NCBI GenBank assembly: GCA_046705645.1 | Contig: JBJKQE010000212.1 | Span: 1-18,415 of the forward strand | From: FEN-1297 sp046705645 | GTDB lineage: Bacteria > Bacteroidota > Ignavibacteria > Ignavibacteriales > Ignavibacteriaceae | DNA length: 18,415 bases | Direction: 5' to 3' | Shown here: positions 1 to 7,334 of the stretch, one piece after another | Layout of the letters: every line of letters starts with the position of its first letter | How positions within the stretch are numbered: the stretch's first letter is position 1 | Made by a program: the position numbers and the translations under genes | The notes under the pieces: model-generated | What the model saw: the letters and a program-made list of their open reading frames with translations, nothing else | The model's database searches: none | What the model was told of the DNA's origin: nothing

Positions 1-425
1 ACATGCTTTCTGCCTTTTCTAGGAGGAACGAATTTCTCTATTTTGTCTGTAAAGAGAATTAAACCGACTTTATCATTATTCTTCATAGCGGAAAAAGCAA
101 GTATAGCGCTAATTTCAGCAGCTATCTGCTGTTTGGTTTTTTCAATAGATCCAAAGATTAATGAACCGCTTAAATCAACCATTAAAATAACCGTAAGTTC
201 CCTCTCTTCTTCAAAAATCTTTATAAAAGGATGACCGAATCTTGCGGTTACGTTCCAGTCGATATTTCGGATATCGTCTCCGAATTGATATTCTCTTACC
301 TCGGAAAATTCCATTCCCCTTCCTTTAAAAACCGAGTGATATTCGCCGGAAAAGACCTGGTTTACAAGCCCCTTTGTTTTTATTTCTATTTGTCTAACTT
401 GTTTTAGAAGTTCTTTTGTTAACAT
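1..425 (-). CDS. DUF58 domain protein, C-terminus cut by window edge
   Basis: The reading frame starts at an ATG (bases 423-425) and runs off the left edge without a stop; 141 complete codons are visible. The translation has the classic DUF58 opening (MLTKELLKQVRQIEIKTKGLV), then GRGMEFSEVREYQFGDD, IRNIDWNVTARFGHPFIKIF and a MIDAS-like DLSGS in the start of the von Willebrand A-like fold. DUF58 proteins are usually encoded directly after a MoxR ATPase, as here (116-bp spacer, same strand). The pair is thought to act in envelope or metal-linked protein maturation, but the substrate is generally unknown. The start is chosen because it matches the family N-terminus; no strong Shine-Dalgarno sequence precedes it, so translation may depend on the upstream gene. 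The domain call is secure; the cellular role is inference. Confidence 0.93.
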   Translation of the reverse strand, partial: MLTKELLKQVRQIEIKTKGLVNQVFSGEYHSVFKGRGMEFSEVREYQFGDDIRNIDWNVTARFGHPFIKIFEEERELTVILMVDLSGSLIFGSIEKTKQQIAAEISAILAFSAMKNNDKVGLILFTDKIEKFVPPRKGRKH

Positions 426-472
426 TTGAATAATTTCTATTGCAATTAAAAAATTCTTTTATGTTTATACCC

Positions 473-534
473 CGCCCCGAATAAATCGGGGCGCCCTTAT
501 TACTAAGGGATTCTATTCCCATCGGAGGAATGGG
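473..534. repeat. Cluster of three consecutive GC-rich hairpins in the moxR-DUF58 spacer
   Basis: Three adjacent inverted repeats are visible. CGCCCCGA (473-480) pairs with TCGGGGCG (486-493) across a 5-nt loop. CCCTTA (494-499) pairs with TAAGGG (504-509) across 4 nt. CCCAT (518-522) pairs with ATGGG (530-534). The block is far richer in G+C than the surrounding spacer. It looks like a REP-type interspersed repeat or a processing/attenuation structure between two co-transcribed genes. No T-run follows on the minus strand, so it is a weak candidate for a complete terminator. Confidence 0.6.
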
Positions 535-541
535 TAAATTT

Positions 542-1525
542 TTACGGAACTTCTATCTTATTTAAAATTTCCTGGATTACATTTTCAGCAGAAATTTCTT
601 CAGCTTCTGCTTCGTATGTTACTGCGATGCGGTGTCTCAATACATCCAGGCAGATTGCCCTAACATCTTCCGGAATTACATATCCTCTTCGCCTTATAAA
701 TGCCATTGCTTTTGCACCTAAAGCAAGATTAATCGTGGCTCTGGGAGAAGCACCATAACTTATTAAATCGGACAAATTATCCAATCCGAATTGTTTAGGA
801 GATCTTGTAGCAAAAACAATATCAAGAATATATTTTTCTATCTTTTCATCAACATAAACTTCATGCACTAAACTCCTTGCTTTCAAAATATCCTGCGGTG
901 AAATAACTGCCTGGACTGCTCCATCGATTTCATTAACATTTTGGCGCATTATTTTCATTTCTTCTTCACGGGAAGGATACGAAATTTTTACTTTTAACAT
1001 AAATCTATCAACTTGAGCTTCAGGCAATGGATAAGTACCTTCCTGCTCAATAGGATTTTGTGTTGCTAAAACCAAGAAAGGTTCTTCAAGTTTAAAAGTT
1101 TGTTCGCCAATTGTCACTTGTCTTTCCTGCATTGCTTCAAGAAGCGCACTTTGGACTTTAGCGGGCGCACGGTTAATTTCATCTGCCAAAATAAAATTTG
1201 AAAAAATCGGGCCCTTGCGTATAAAGAAGTTTCCGTCTTTCTGGTTGTATATCATTGTGCCTATTAAATCGGCCGGCAGAAGGTCGGGTGTAAATTGAAT
1301 TCTTTGAAACTTTGCCTTCATTACTGATGAAAGTGTTTTGATTGCAAGAGTTTTGGCCAATCCCGGAACACCTTCCAACAGAACGTGCCCGTTTCCCAAA
1401 AGTCCTATAAATAATCTTTCAACCATGGCTTTTTGTCCGACAATTATTTTACCAATTTCGGACATCAATAAATCTATAAAAGCACTTTCTTGTTTAATTT
1501 TTTCGTTTAATGCAGAAATATCCAA
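542..1525 (-). CDS. MoxR-family AAA+ ATPase
   Basis: A 327-residue protein of the MoxR AAA+ group, ATP-driven chaperones that act with VWA/DUF58 partners. Walker A GVPGLAKT is at residues 52-59, Walker B FILADE at 111-116, the sensor-1 region ATQNP at 154-158 followed by EGTYPLPEAQVDRF, and sensor 2 GASPRA at 258-263; the C-terminal lid helices are complete. The start codon is TTG (1523-1525): an in-frame TAA lies two codons upstream, and GAGG (1533-1536) sits 7 nt before the TTG. The next in-frame ATG is residue 21 and would remove the conserved N-terminal helix. It is the first gene of a probable operon with the DUF58 gene. Length and motifs match the family; the protein it remodels cannot be told from sequence. 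Confidence 0.96.
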   Translation of the reverse strand: MDISALNEKIKQESAFIDLLMSEIGKIIVGQKAMVERLFIGLLGNGHVLLEGVPGLAKTLAIKTLSSVMKAKFQRIQFTPDLLPADLIGTMIYNQKDGNFFIRKGPIFSNFILADEINRAPAKVQSALLEAMQERQVTIGEQTFKLEEPFLVLATQNPIEQEGTYPLPEAQVDRFMLKVKISYPSREEEMKIMRQNVNEIDGAVQAVISPQDILKARSLVHEVYVDEKIEKYILDIVFATRSPKQFGLDNLSDLISYGASPRATINLALGAKAMAFIRRRGYVIPEDVRAICLDVLRHRIAVTYEAEAEEISAENVIQEILNKIEVP

Positions 1526-1592
1526 TTTTTAACCTCATTTAATGATTAATAATTGTATTTACTTAATGAAAAGTAATGGGATTAGACGTACG

Positions 1593-1624
1593 CGAAGTTA
1601 AAAAGGTTGCATTTATTTATCAAG
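1593..1624 (-). promoter_or_regulatory. Candidate Bacteroidota-type promoter for the MoxR gene
   Basis: On the minus strand CTTG (1621-1624) is followed after 20 nt by TAACTTCG (1593-1600), a 7/8 match to the Bacteroidota -7 box TAnnTTTG with the expected 19-21 nt spacing to a TTTG-like -33 box. It lies about 70 bp upstream of the TTG start. This is pattern matching only. Confidence 0.3.
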
Positions 1625-1646
1625 GTAACAAAAATGTTTTATGATA

Positions 1647-2819
1647 TTACTCAACCCTGAATACTGCAAATTTTAGGTAGGATGTTTCATTCATAGAAGG
1701 AATTTGAGGATGATCTAGGGAAGCCCTGTTTAAATGTATTAATTGAATTTTTCTTTGAGCTTTTACTGCAGCTTTGGAAATAATTTGAATAAATTCATCT
1801 TCTTTTAAATGATGTGAACATGAAGAAGTGACCAAAAATCCGCCGCTGCTGATCAACTGTATGGCAAGCTTGTTTAATTTTTCATAACCTTTTACAGCAG
1901 TTTTCAAATTCTTTTTACTTTTAGCAAAAGCCGGCGGATCGATCATTATAACATCAAATTTTTTCTTTTCGGAAGAAAGTTTTTCAAAATAATCAAACAC
2001 ATCGCTTACTAAAAATTCAGCTGTATTTGAAAAATTATTCAATTCAAAATTTTGTTTTGCTGATTCAATCTCAAAGGATGAAGAATCGACAAAGGTCACG
2101 GATTTTGCACCGGCTTTTGCTGCATGAAGCCCGAATCCGCCCGAATTACAGAATGCATCAATTACATTTTTACCCTTAACAAATTTTTCAATAAGAACTC
2201 TGTTATCTCTCTGATCAAAATAGAAACCTGTTTTTTGTCCTTTTTGAAAATCAATTTTATAATTAACCGTGCCGTCACTGATAACTTCGGTTTTCATCTC
2301 ACCAAAATATAATTCATCCGTTTCAGGTAAACCTTCCAGTTGTCTGAAATATTTCTCATTTTTTGAAAAAATATTTTCAGCCATTAAATTTTCTTTTAAA
2401 ACTTCAACTATGGATTTAACATACTTCTGCATTCCGAAAGAGTATATTTGCAAAACAAATGTTTGGTTATACTTATCTATAATCAAACCCGGCAAGAAAT
2501 CACTTTCACTGAAAATCAAACGATAGGATTTTGCCCCGGAATAAAATTCCGTTCTTAATGAATAAGCATCAAGAATTCTCTCTTTAACCAAAGATTTAAT
2601 GTCTTTTATATGTTCTATACTTAGGATACGCCCTGAGATTAAAGAATTTTTATTATAAAAAGCAGTACCTAAAAATTCATTTCCGGAATTGTACACTTCA
2701 ACAATATCACCGTTCTCAGGATTGTTCTCTACTTTTTCAATTTCGTTGCTGAAAATCCAAAGATGCCCGGCTTTTAGCCGCCTATCTTCATTTTTCTTTA
2801 AAATTAATTTTGAATTCAT
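1647..2819 (-). CDS. rlmI: RlmI-type class I SAM-dependent 23S rRNA methyltransferase
   Basis: A 390-residue cytoplasmic enzyme that should transfer a methyl group from S-adenosylmethionine to a cytosine C5 of 23S rRNA (m5C1962 in E. coli numbering for RlmI). An N-terminal PUA domain (about residues 1-75, with KAGHLWIFSNEI) is followed by a central linker domain and a Rossmann methyltransferase domain. Visible motifs are FQKGQKTGFYFDQRDNR (191-207), the SAM-binding DAFCNSGGFGLHAA (221-234), DPPAFAK (294-300) and TSSCSHH (331-337), whose Cys334 is the expected catalytic nucleophile. The length fits the family (about 390-400). It starts with an ATG only 72 bp from the divergent phosphoesterase gene. 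The family is secure; the exact rRNA position is inferred from family knowledge. Confidence 0.93.
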   Translation of the reverse strand: MNSKLILKKNEDRRLKAGHLWIFSNEIEKVENNPENGDIVEVYNSGNEFLGTAFYNKNSLISGRILSIEHIKDIKSLVKERILDAYSLRTEFYSGAKSYRLIFSESDFLPGLIIDKYNQTFVLQIYSFGMQKYVKSIVEVLKENLMAENIFSKNEKYFRQLEGLPETDELYFGEMKTEVISDGTVNYKIDFQKGQKTGFYFDQRDNRVLIEKFVKGKNVIDAFCNSGGFGLHAAKAGAKSVTFVDSSSFEIESAKQNFELNNFSNTAEFLVSDVFDYFEKLSSEKKKFDVIMIDPPAFAKSKKNLKTAVKGYEKLNKLAIQLISSGGFLVTSSCSHHLKEDEFIQIISKAAVKAQRKIQLIHLNRASLDHPQIPSMNETSYLKFAVFRVE

Positions 2820-2836
2820 TATTCGTAAAGGTTTAA

Positions 2837-2867
2837 TTTTATAAAAACAATTATATTCTTAATTTTG
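2837..2867 (+). promoter_or_regulatory. Candidate Bacteroidota-type promoter for the phosphoesterase gene
   Basis: TAATTTTG (2860-2867) is a full match to the -7 consensus TAnnTTTG. TTTT (2837-2840) lies 19 nt upstream, a 3/4 match to the -33 box TTTG. The start codon is at 2892, which gives a very short leader containing CGGGA as a possible ribosome-binding site. Only the sequence pattern supports this. Confidence 0.35.
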
Positions 2868-2891
2868 ATTATAAAAAAACGGGAAATTAAA

Positions 2892-4742
2892 ATGAAAAAA
2901 TTTCTCTTCACATTGTATCTTCTATTAATCTTACCGGCTGCAGTATTAGCCCAGGAATTTAAGTATGCATGGATAACAGATACACACATCGGCTCGCTAG
3001 GTGCTGAGGCAAATCTTGAAAGTGTTATAAACAATATTAATAACAGAAAAGATGTTGCATTTGTCGTTGTTACCGGTGATATATCTGAAAAAGGCAGAGA
3101 TGAAGAACTTGAATCAGCAAAATCTATTCTTGATAGTTTAACGGTGCCTTACTATGTGATACCCGGGAACCATGATACTAAATGGAGTGAAAGCGGATGT
3201 TTAAAATTTAAAGAACTCTGGAAAGACGACAAGTTTGCTTTTAATTTTAAAGGAGTAGAGAATATCGGGATGAACAGCGGAATTCCCTGGCAAGGAGGAG
3301 GCGGACATTTTGCCGTAGAAGATTTACCATGGCTTGACAGTGTTTTAACTGCAACTCCCAGAAATGAACAAATAATATTTTATGCGCATAATCCTCTTGA
3401 TGGAGACATTGATAATTGGTTCGATGTAACAAATAGGTTAAGAAATTATAATATCAAAGCGATCCTTGTTGGCCATGGTCATGAAGACAAACTGTTAAAT
3501 TTCGGAGGAATACCGGCAGCAATGGGAAGATCGACATTAAACGGTAAAGACGGCTGGGGTTACACTTTAGTTGAGAATAAGTCTGATTCACTTTTATTTT
3601 ATGAAGTTACTTCAGACAGCATTCCAAAATTTTGGGGTGCAATCAAAGCCGGAGAGAATAATATAGCTCAAATCGATTCGCTTCAATTTATTAATTATAC
3701 AACTCCATCGAAACCTAATCAAGAATTTACAGCTAATGTCTTATGGAAGAAAAATCTGAAAACAACTTTAATTGCCTCGCTTCTTGTTAACGGAAGCAAT
3801 GTTTTTGCTGCTACCGAAAATGGAAAGATCTACAGTTATGATCTTAGCGGAAATTTGGAATGGGAATATTCTTCAGGTGAAACAATTTTCAGCAGGCCCA
3901 TTGTTTATGACAGTACTCTTGTTTTTGCCACTATTGATGGCGATTTAATTTCACTCGATACTAAAACAGGCCAGCCGTTACAGACAATCGGCTTAAGCGA
4001 ACCATTGACTTCGCAGTTGATAAAAATAAATGTTGAATATAACGGCCGGCAAACCGCCGGCGTTGTGGTCGGCACTTCAAATGGTAGTGTTTATTGCTAC
4101 GATATAAACTCCTTCGAAGAAATATGGGAAAACCATTCTGCACAAGGAATGATTCAAACAAAACCTCTGTATATCAATAACAGAATTATTTATGGAAGCT
4201 GGGACAGCTATTTATACTGCATAGATTCGAGAAGCGGTATTATAAATTGGAAATGGACAGAAGATAAAAATTTTTATTATTCACCTGCTGCATGCCGGCC
4301 TGCAACCGACGGACAAAATGTTTATGTAACTTCTCCGGATAAGTACGCTTCCTCAGTAGATTTAATGTTAGGCAGAACCGTTTGGCATAATAATAATTTT
4401 GATGCCTGGGAATCCATCGCCATTAGTAATAATAAAGAAAATTTATATATAAAAAGTTATAAAGATAATTTTGATATTATATCGGCAAAAAAAGGAAAGC
4501 TTGTAAAAGAAATTAAAATCGGGTACGGGCTTGATTTAACTCCAATAACTCCGCTCGAATGGAAAGGAAATATTATCTTTGGCTCGAAAGAAGGAAACAT
4601 TTACTTGATAAATAAAGACAACAAAATTTTTCCTCTGCTTTTTTTAGGAACTTCAAGGATACAAAATATTTTTAATATTAAAGAAAATTTATTCGCGGTG
4701 TCAAATATGGATGGTAAAATTATTGTCTTTAAAGTTAAGTAA
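2892..4742 (+). CDS. Secreted calcineurin-like metallophosphoesterase fused to a PQQ-like beta-propeller
   Basis: A 616-residue exported protein. The signal peptide (MKKFLF..., hydrophobic core, cleavage after Ala20 before QEF) supports the ATG at 2892 over the in-frame ATG at 2865, which would bury it behind a charged extension. The metal-binding set of calcineurin-like phosphoesterases is complete: DTH (Asp30, His32), GD (Asp63), GNHD (93-95 for NHD), AHNP (His166) and GHGH (His195, His197). From about residue 284 the protein is a beta-propeller of PQQ/BamB-like blades such as NGKIYSYDLSGNLEWE and DGDLISLDTKTG. No T9SS sorting domain is present, so it probably stays periplasmic or is anchored otherwise. 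Substrate is unknown; related domains cleave phosphomono- or diesters. It is monocistronic and divergent from the rRNA methyltransferase gene. Confidence 0.9.
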   Translation: MKKFLFTLYLLLILPAAVLAQEFKYAWITDTHIGSLGAEANLESVINNINNRKDVAFVVVTGDISEKGRDEELESAKSILDSLTVPYYVIPGNHDTKWSESGCLKFKELWKDDKFAFNFKGVENIGMNSGIPWQGGGGHFAVEDLPWLDSVLTATPRNEQIIFYAHNPLDGDIDNWFDVTNRLRNYNIKAILVGHGHEDKLLNFGGIPAAMGRSTLNGKDGWGYTLVENKSDSLLFYEVTSDSIPKFWGAIKAGENNIAQIDSLQFINYTTPSKPNQEFTANVLWKKNLKTTLIASLLVNGSNVFAATENGKIYSYDLSGNLEWEYSSGETIFSRPIVYDSTLVFATIDGDLISLDTKTGQPLQTIGLSEPLTSQLIKINVEYNGRQTAGVVVGTSNGSVYCYDINSFEEIWENHSAQGMIQTKPLYINNRIIYGSWDSYLYCIDSRSGIINWKWTEDKNFYYSPAACRPATDGQNVYVTSPDKYASSVDLMLGRTVWHNNNFDAWESIAISNNKENLYIKSYKDNFDIISAKKGKLVKEIKIGYGLDLTPITPLEWKGNIIFGSKEGNIYLINKDNKIFPLLFLGTSRIQNIFNIKENLFAVSNMDGKIIVFKVK

Positions 4743-4850
4743 AATTAATATCTTACTATAATTTTATTTTTAAATGAAAAGAATTAAATCTTAATATAAT
4801 TTATTACGAATTGAGATTATTTATATAATAATCGTTTTATTTACAGAATT

Positions 4851-4886
4851 AGTTAAATAATTTACTTATTTACTTGTTATTTAACT
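4851..4886. terminator. AT-rich hairpin overlapping the stop of the 68-residue ORF
   Basis: AGTTAAATAA (4851-4860) and TTATTTAACT (4877-4886) are perfect 10-bp inverted arms around a 16-nt spacer. On the minus strand the TAA stop of the small membrane protein lies inside the first arm. The plus-strand phosphoesterase gene ends about 110 bp away, so the hairpin could end transcription from both sides. The same arms recur at 17478-17500. A stem this AT-rich is weak, so a protein-binding site is an alternative. Confidence 0.4.
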
Positions 4887-5083
4887 CGCTGTAAATTTTG
4901 ATGCTTTGCAAATACGAACTGCTCCTTCCAGGTTTTAGAAGCAAATTTTATTTCAGGCTGAGGCTTCTCATAATGAAAGCCTTTTTCATCTTCCGAACCA
5001 GCCGGTGCATTTAACAGCATATAGAGAATCCCCGCTAATGAAAATAAAGCAATAACAACGTATATTACAAAAAAGTTTAACAT
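4877..5083 (-). CDS. Small single-pass membrane protein, unknown function
   Basis: A 68-residue ORF that I do not recognise. Residues 2-24 form one strongly hydrophobic membrane segment (LNFFVIYVVIALFSLAGILYM), followed by a charged, soluble tail with an acidic/aromatic patch (EDEKGFHYEKPQPEIKF). The topology is probably N-terminal anchor plus cytoplasmic or periplasmic tail. No clear Shine-Dalgarno sequence precedes the ATG. The hydrophobic/charged partition and the hairpin at its stop make it a believable gene, but it could be a chance ORF. A 30-codon ORF ends 15 nt upstream on the same strand and may be co-transcribed. Confidence 0.5.
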   Translation of the reverse strand: MLNFFVIYVVIALFSLAGILYMLLNAPAGSEDEKGFHYEKPQPEIKFASKTWKEQFVFAKHQNLQRVK

Positions 5084-5098
5084 AACTGCACCATTTTT

Positions 5099-5191
5099 TT
5101 AGTTCATTAAAATGCTTCGGTATAATAAAAACAATTTATATGCCATCTGATTTGCTATATTATCGTCTGTCGAGTAAAAAAGTTTAGTCAT
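5099..5191 (-). CDS. Possible 30-residue small ORF upstream of the membrane protein
   Basis: ATG at 5189-5191 opens a 30-codon frame ending in TAA (5099-5101), 15 nt before the 68-residue ORF. The peptide begins MTKLFYSTDDNIANQMAYK and is followed by an amphipathic/hydrophobic stretch (LFLLYRSILMN). There is no convincing ribosome-binding site. It could be a leader peptide, a small membrane-associated partner, or chance. Only its position and composition support it. Confidence 0.2.
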   Translation of the reverse strand: MTKLFYSTDDNIANQMAYKLFLLYRSILMN

Positions 5192-5363
5192 TTTTAAAAA
5201 ATTACTCTGAGCTAAAAATTTCAACGAATATGTTTCTGTTTAATCAAACAACCGTTAAAATATTACAATTATCAAATATTTATAATTCTCAATTACAATA
5301 AAATAATCTTCTTTTCAAACAATATTACTTTTCAATTACGCATATTATTAAACAGTGTCAAAC

Positions 5364-5422
5364 ATTATTCCGATTTTATAGATGTAATATTTACCGTTTT
5401 ATATAAAATTTGCCGGAATAAT
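5364..5422. repeat. Long bulged hairpin of 17 base pairs
   Basis: ATTATTCCG (5364-5372) pairs perfectly with CGGAATAAT (5414-5422). Directly inside, ATTTTATA (5373-5380) pairs perfectly with TATAAAAT (5402-5409), leaving one 4-nt bulge (TTGC, 5410-5413). The 21-nt loop contains GTAA TAT TTAC, which can form an inner hairpin. It could belong to a small RNA, a terminator without a gene, or a repeat remnant. Confidence 0.45.
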
Positions 5423-5681
5423 TTACTTTTAATCACACTTTTAGATTAAAGATTTTTACTTGTTAATTAAGATCTATTTTCAATCTTCTATAAATCTTTT
5501 AAAATTAACACCGAAAGAAAAATGCATAACTTTACTTGCACTCTTAGATATTCCTAAATTTCCAATACACCAATAATATCGGAATAGAGAATAATGTTAA
5601 TTTTTAAGAAGTAAAATCTGTTTCGAAATATTATGTCAATTGTCCGGGCTAAATGCCCAACATGAAATAAATTGATAACCG

Positions 5682-5813
5682 ATGAAAATTCAAAATCAAA
5701 AACAATATTTTTATTTTAATAATAACAGTCTTAATTTTCATTTTTACAGCAATATAACCGGACAAAATAAAGAAAAGCTTATTATCAGAACAAAGGCAGG
5801 ACAGCACCATTAA
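5682..5813 (+). pseudogene. Possible frameshifted remnant of a secreted-protein gene (N-terminal end)
   Basis: The ATG at 5682 opens a 43-codon frame. From base 5702 the neighbouring frame instead reads a strongly hydrophobic run (TIFLFLIITVLIFIFTA) typical of a signal peptide. Returning to the first frame gives TGQNKEKLIIRTKAGQ, which looks like a mature N-terminus. Two small indels in A-rich runs would join these into one signal peptide plus mature start. No downstream domain remains. No ribosome-binding site is evident. The reconstruction is inference and could be chance in AT-rich DNA. Confidence 0.2.
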
Positions 5814-6089
5814 AATCTTTTTCCCTAAGATCTCCTACATAACACTGCCGGTAGAATAGAATATTTTAAACTAAATTTCTAAGCTTAATTTATACTTGAA
5901 GATTAAACATTTAACCTAAAGAACTAATATTAAAAATTCATTTAATATTTGCGGGCAATTTAGTAAGGAATGTATTAAATCTCAGTTATTCATGTCACTC
6001 ATGTGTGGCACATCAACCGTTTTTTATTATTCCCCAATTAAAATATTAGGATGTTAAAAGCATATTCAGCTATTAATAAGATTTAGATT

Positions 6090-6443
6090 TTATCTTAATA
6101 ACATAATTAAAAATATAGATATTGTTGCAACTAATAGTGCTCCAAAAACAATTACAACAGTGTAATTCTTTTTATCCCAAAAATATCCGGCACTATTTAT
6201 AATTGTATAGATTAACATACCGGTGCTTAGCAGATATAATAAATATCCTTTCCCTTTTTCCTGTAATAAAAAAATACCGCTCATTATTAAAGTAAGTGCT
6301 GTAACCATTTCGGCAATTGTGTGTGTTAATATTGTTTTTGGTGATGTATCCATCTCCGGTACATCCTCTTTCCTTAAAGAAATAAACCATTGGTAAATAA
6401 TAATCAGACCCACAATAACATTAAAAAATGCTGCGACAATCAT
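6090..6443 (-). CDS. Small integral membrane protein with four predicted helices, unknown function
   Basis: A 117-residue ORF not assignable to a named family by eye. Four hydrophobic segments are visible at about residues 2-22, 38-60, 66-87 and 95-116, joined by short charged loops (SLRKEDVPEMDTSPKT, QEKGKG, WDKKN). This gives an even-pass inner-membrane topology and almost no soluble part. The ATG at 6441-6443 is preceded only by an A-rich purine stretch (AAAGAAAAG), a weak ribosome-binding site. It stands alone: its upstream neighbour is divergent and the region downstream of it is the gene-poor spacer. Coding character is supported by the regular alternation of helices and polar loops. 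The role is unknown. Confidence 0.7.
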   Translation of the reverse strand: MIVAAFFNVIVGLIIIYQWFISLRKEDVPEMDTSPKTILTHTIAEMVTALTLIMSGIFLLQEKGKGYLLYLLSTGMLIYTIINSAGYFWDKKNYTVVIVFGALLVATISIFLIMLLR

Positions 6444-6689
6444 AATGCACTTTTCTTTTAATTCTTTTGTTTAAAAAATAAGAAAAAAAATTAAGAATAA
6501 AACTCATTTCTTAATAAATCTTCCGTCTTTTACTTAATTATGATAATTGTTCTTCCAAAATTTTAATACTTATCCGTCACTATTTTATAGGAGATAAAAA
6601 ACGGCATGGTAAATTTTTAGTATATCAAGATTGATGTCCGGAATTATAAATTATACCGAATTCAAAATTATTAATATTCCGGAGAACCT

Positions 6690-7082
6690 ATGTTATATAA
6701 TTCAATTGACGCTTTAAAATTAATATTCCTGATAAGCGCGTTCATTTTCGTATTGTTTATACATACGGAATACGCTCAGGTTTCGGCTCCCAAAAATTTA
6801 AAAATAGATTTGGATAGCACCGAAGCCACTCTTTCCTGGGATGCGCCTGGAAGCAGCAATGCATCCCAATATTTTGTTTATAAAGCTTATACTTCTGATA
6901 AAAGTGCTGATCCTTCAAATCTTCACTTTTCAAAATTCGATTCCACTTATTCACGTTATTATACCGATGATTTAAGTTCCGTTCCGGCATCCACACCGGT
7001 TGTGTTTTATTATGTTACCGCAGCGGATTCGAACAGGATTGAAAGTCCTAAAAGTAACGTTGTAAATACTGCAGCTCCTTAA
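6690..7082 (+). CDS. Small secreted protein with one fibronectin type III domain
   Basis: A 130-residue exported protein. It has an N-terminal signal sequence (hydrophobic about residues 10-24, likely cleavage near TEYAQ). The rest is a single fibronectin type III-like beta-sandwich with the typical opening APKNLKIDLDSTEATLSWDAP, a tyrosine-rich strand (YFVYKAYTSDKS) and an ending strand (VVFYYVTAADSNRIESPKSN). The ribosome-binding site GGAG (6681-6684) lies 5 nt before the ATG. There is no T9SS sorting domain or catalytic residue set, so it is probably a periplasmic or surface binding/adhesion module, perhaps a shortened relative of longer Fn3 cargo proteins. The MITE-like element begins 94 bp after its stop. 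The domain is clear; the ligand is unknown. Confidence 0.8.
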   Translation: MLYNSIDALKLIFLISAFIFVLFIHTEYAQVSAPKNLKIDLDSTEATLSWDAPGSSNASQYFVYKAYTSDKSADPSNLHFSKFDSTYSRYYTDDLSSVPASTPVVFYYVTAADSNRIESPKSNVVNTAAP

Positions 7083-7176
7083 AATTAAAATAATAAAAGA
7101 GAATAACTATTTACACAATTTTTAATTAATTAAAAGTTTTCTTAAAATAATTTTTAGTTTAATATTTAAATAATTA

Positions 7177-7327
7177 GAGGCTGTCTCAAAACTATTAATT
7201 TGTTATTTTGAACATGCATACTTCATACAAGCTTAATTCAGAATCTAGTTTTCAACAGTATAAATTAGTTTCCACGTCTTACCATATGGGGCAAGAAGGT
7301 CCGGAACTACACTTTTGAGACAGCTTC
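7177..7327. mobile_element. 151-bp MITE-like element or IS remnant with 15-bp terminal inverted repeats
   Basis: GAGGCTGTCTCAAAA (7177-7191) is matched in inverted orientation by TTTTGAGACAGCTTC (7313-7327), with 14 of 15 bases complementary. This end sequence resembles the termini of DDE-transposase insertion sequences that start GAGGCTGTCTCAAAA. The 151-bp interior has no ORF, so it would need a transposase in trans. No clear target-site duplication is seen. The right end stops 7 bp after the stop codon of the neighbouring minus-strand gene, so it may also serve as that gene's 3' structure. Confidence 0.65.
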
Positions 7328-7334
7328 ATAACTA

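Larger units (their letters stand above)
5192..6089. other. Gene-poor, AT-rich spacer with hairpins and a possible decayed secretory gene
   Basis: About 900 bp hold no convincing intact gene on either strand. Three things stand out: a 59-nt bulged hairpin (5364-5422), AAAGATTT/AAATCTTT arms (5448-5455 and 5492-5499), and a short secretory-like ORF remnant starting at 5682. GGGCTAAATGCCC (5646-5658) is a further small hairpin. The A+T content is higher than in the flanking genes. It may be a graveyard of a lost gene or encode an untranslated RNA; neither is shown. Confidence 0.5.

Noticed and set aside
43..234. Plus-strand ORF of 63 codons at the left edge
   Set aside because: It is antisense to the DUF58 gene, which has clear family motifs on the minus strand.
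2865..2891. Upstream ATG for the phosphoesterase
   Set aside because: It would put nine extra charged residues before a normal signal peptide, and it overlaps the candidate -7 box. The ATG at 2892 is better placed.
2819..3034. Minus-strand ORF abutting the methyltransferase start
   Set aside because: It overlaps the signal peptide and first catalytic motif of the phosphoesterase and has no protein-like features of its own.
6193..6390. Minus-strand 65-codon ORF
   Set aside because: It is a frame shadow inside the 117-residue membrane protein gene.
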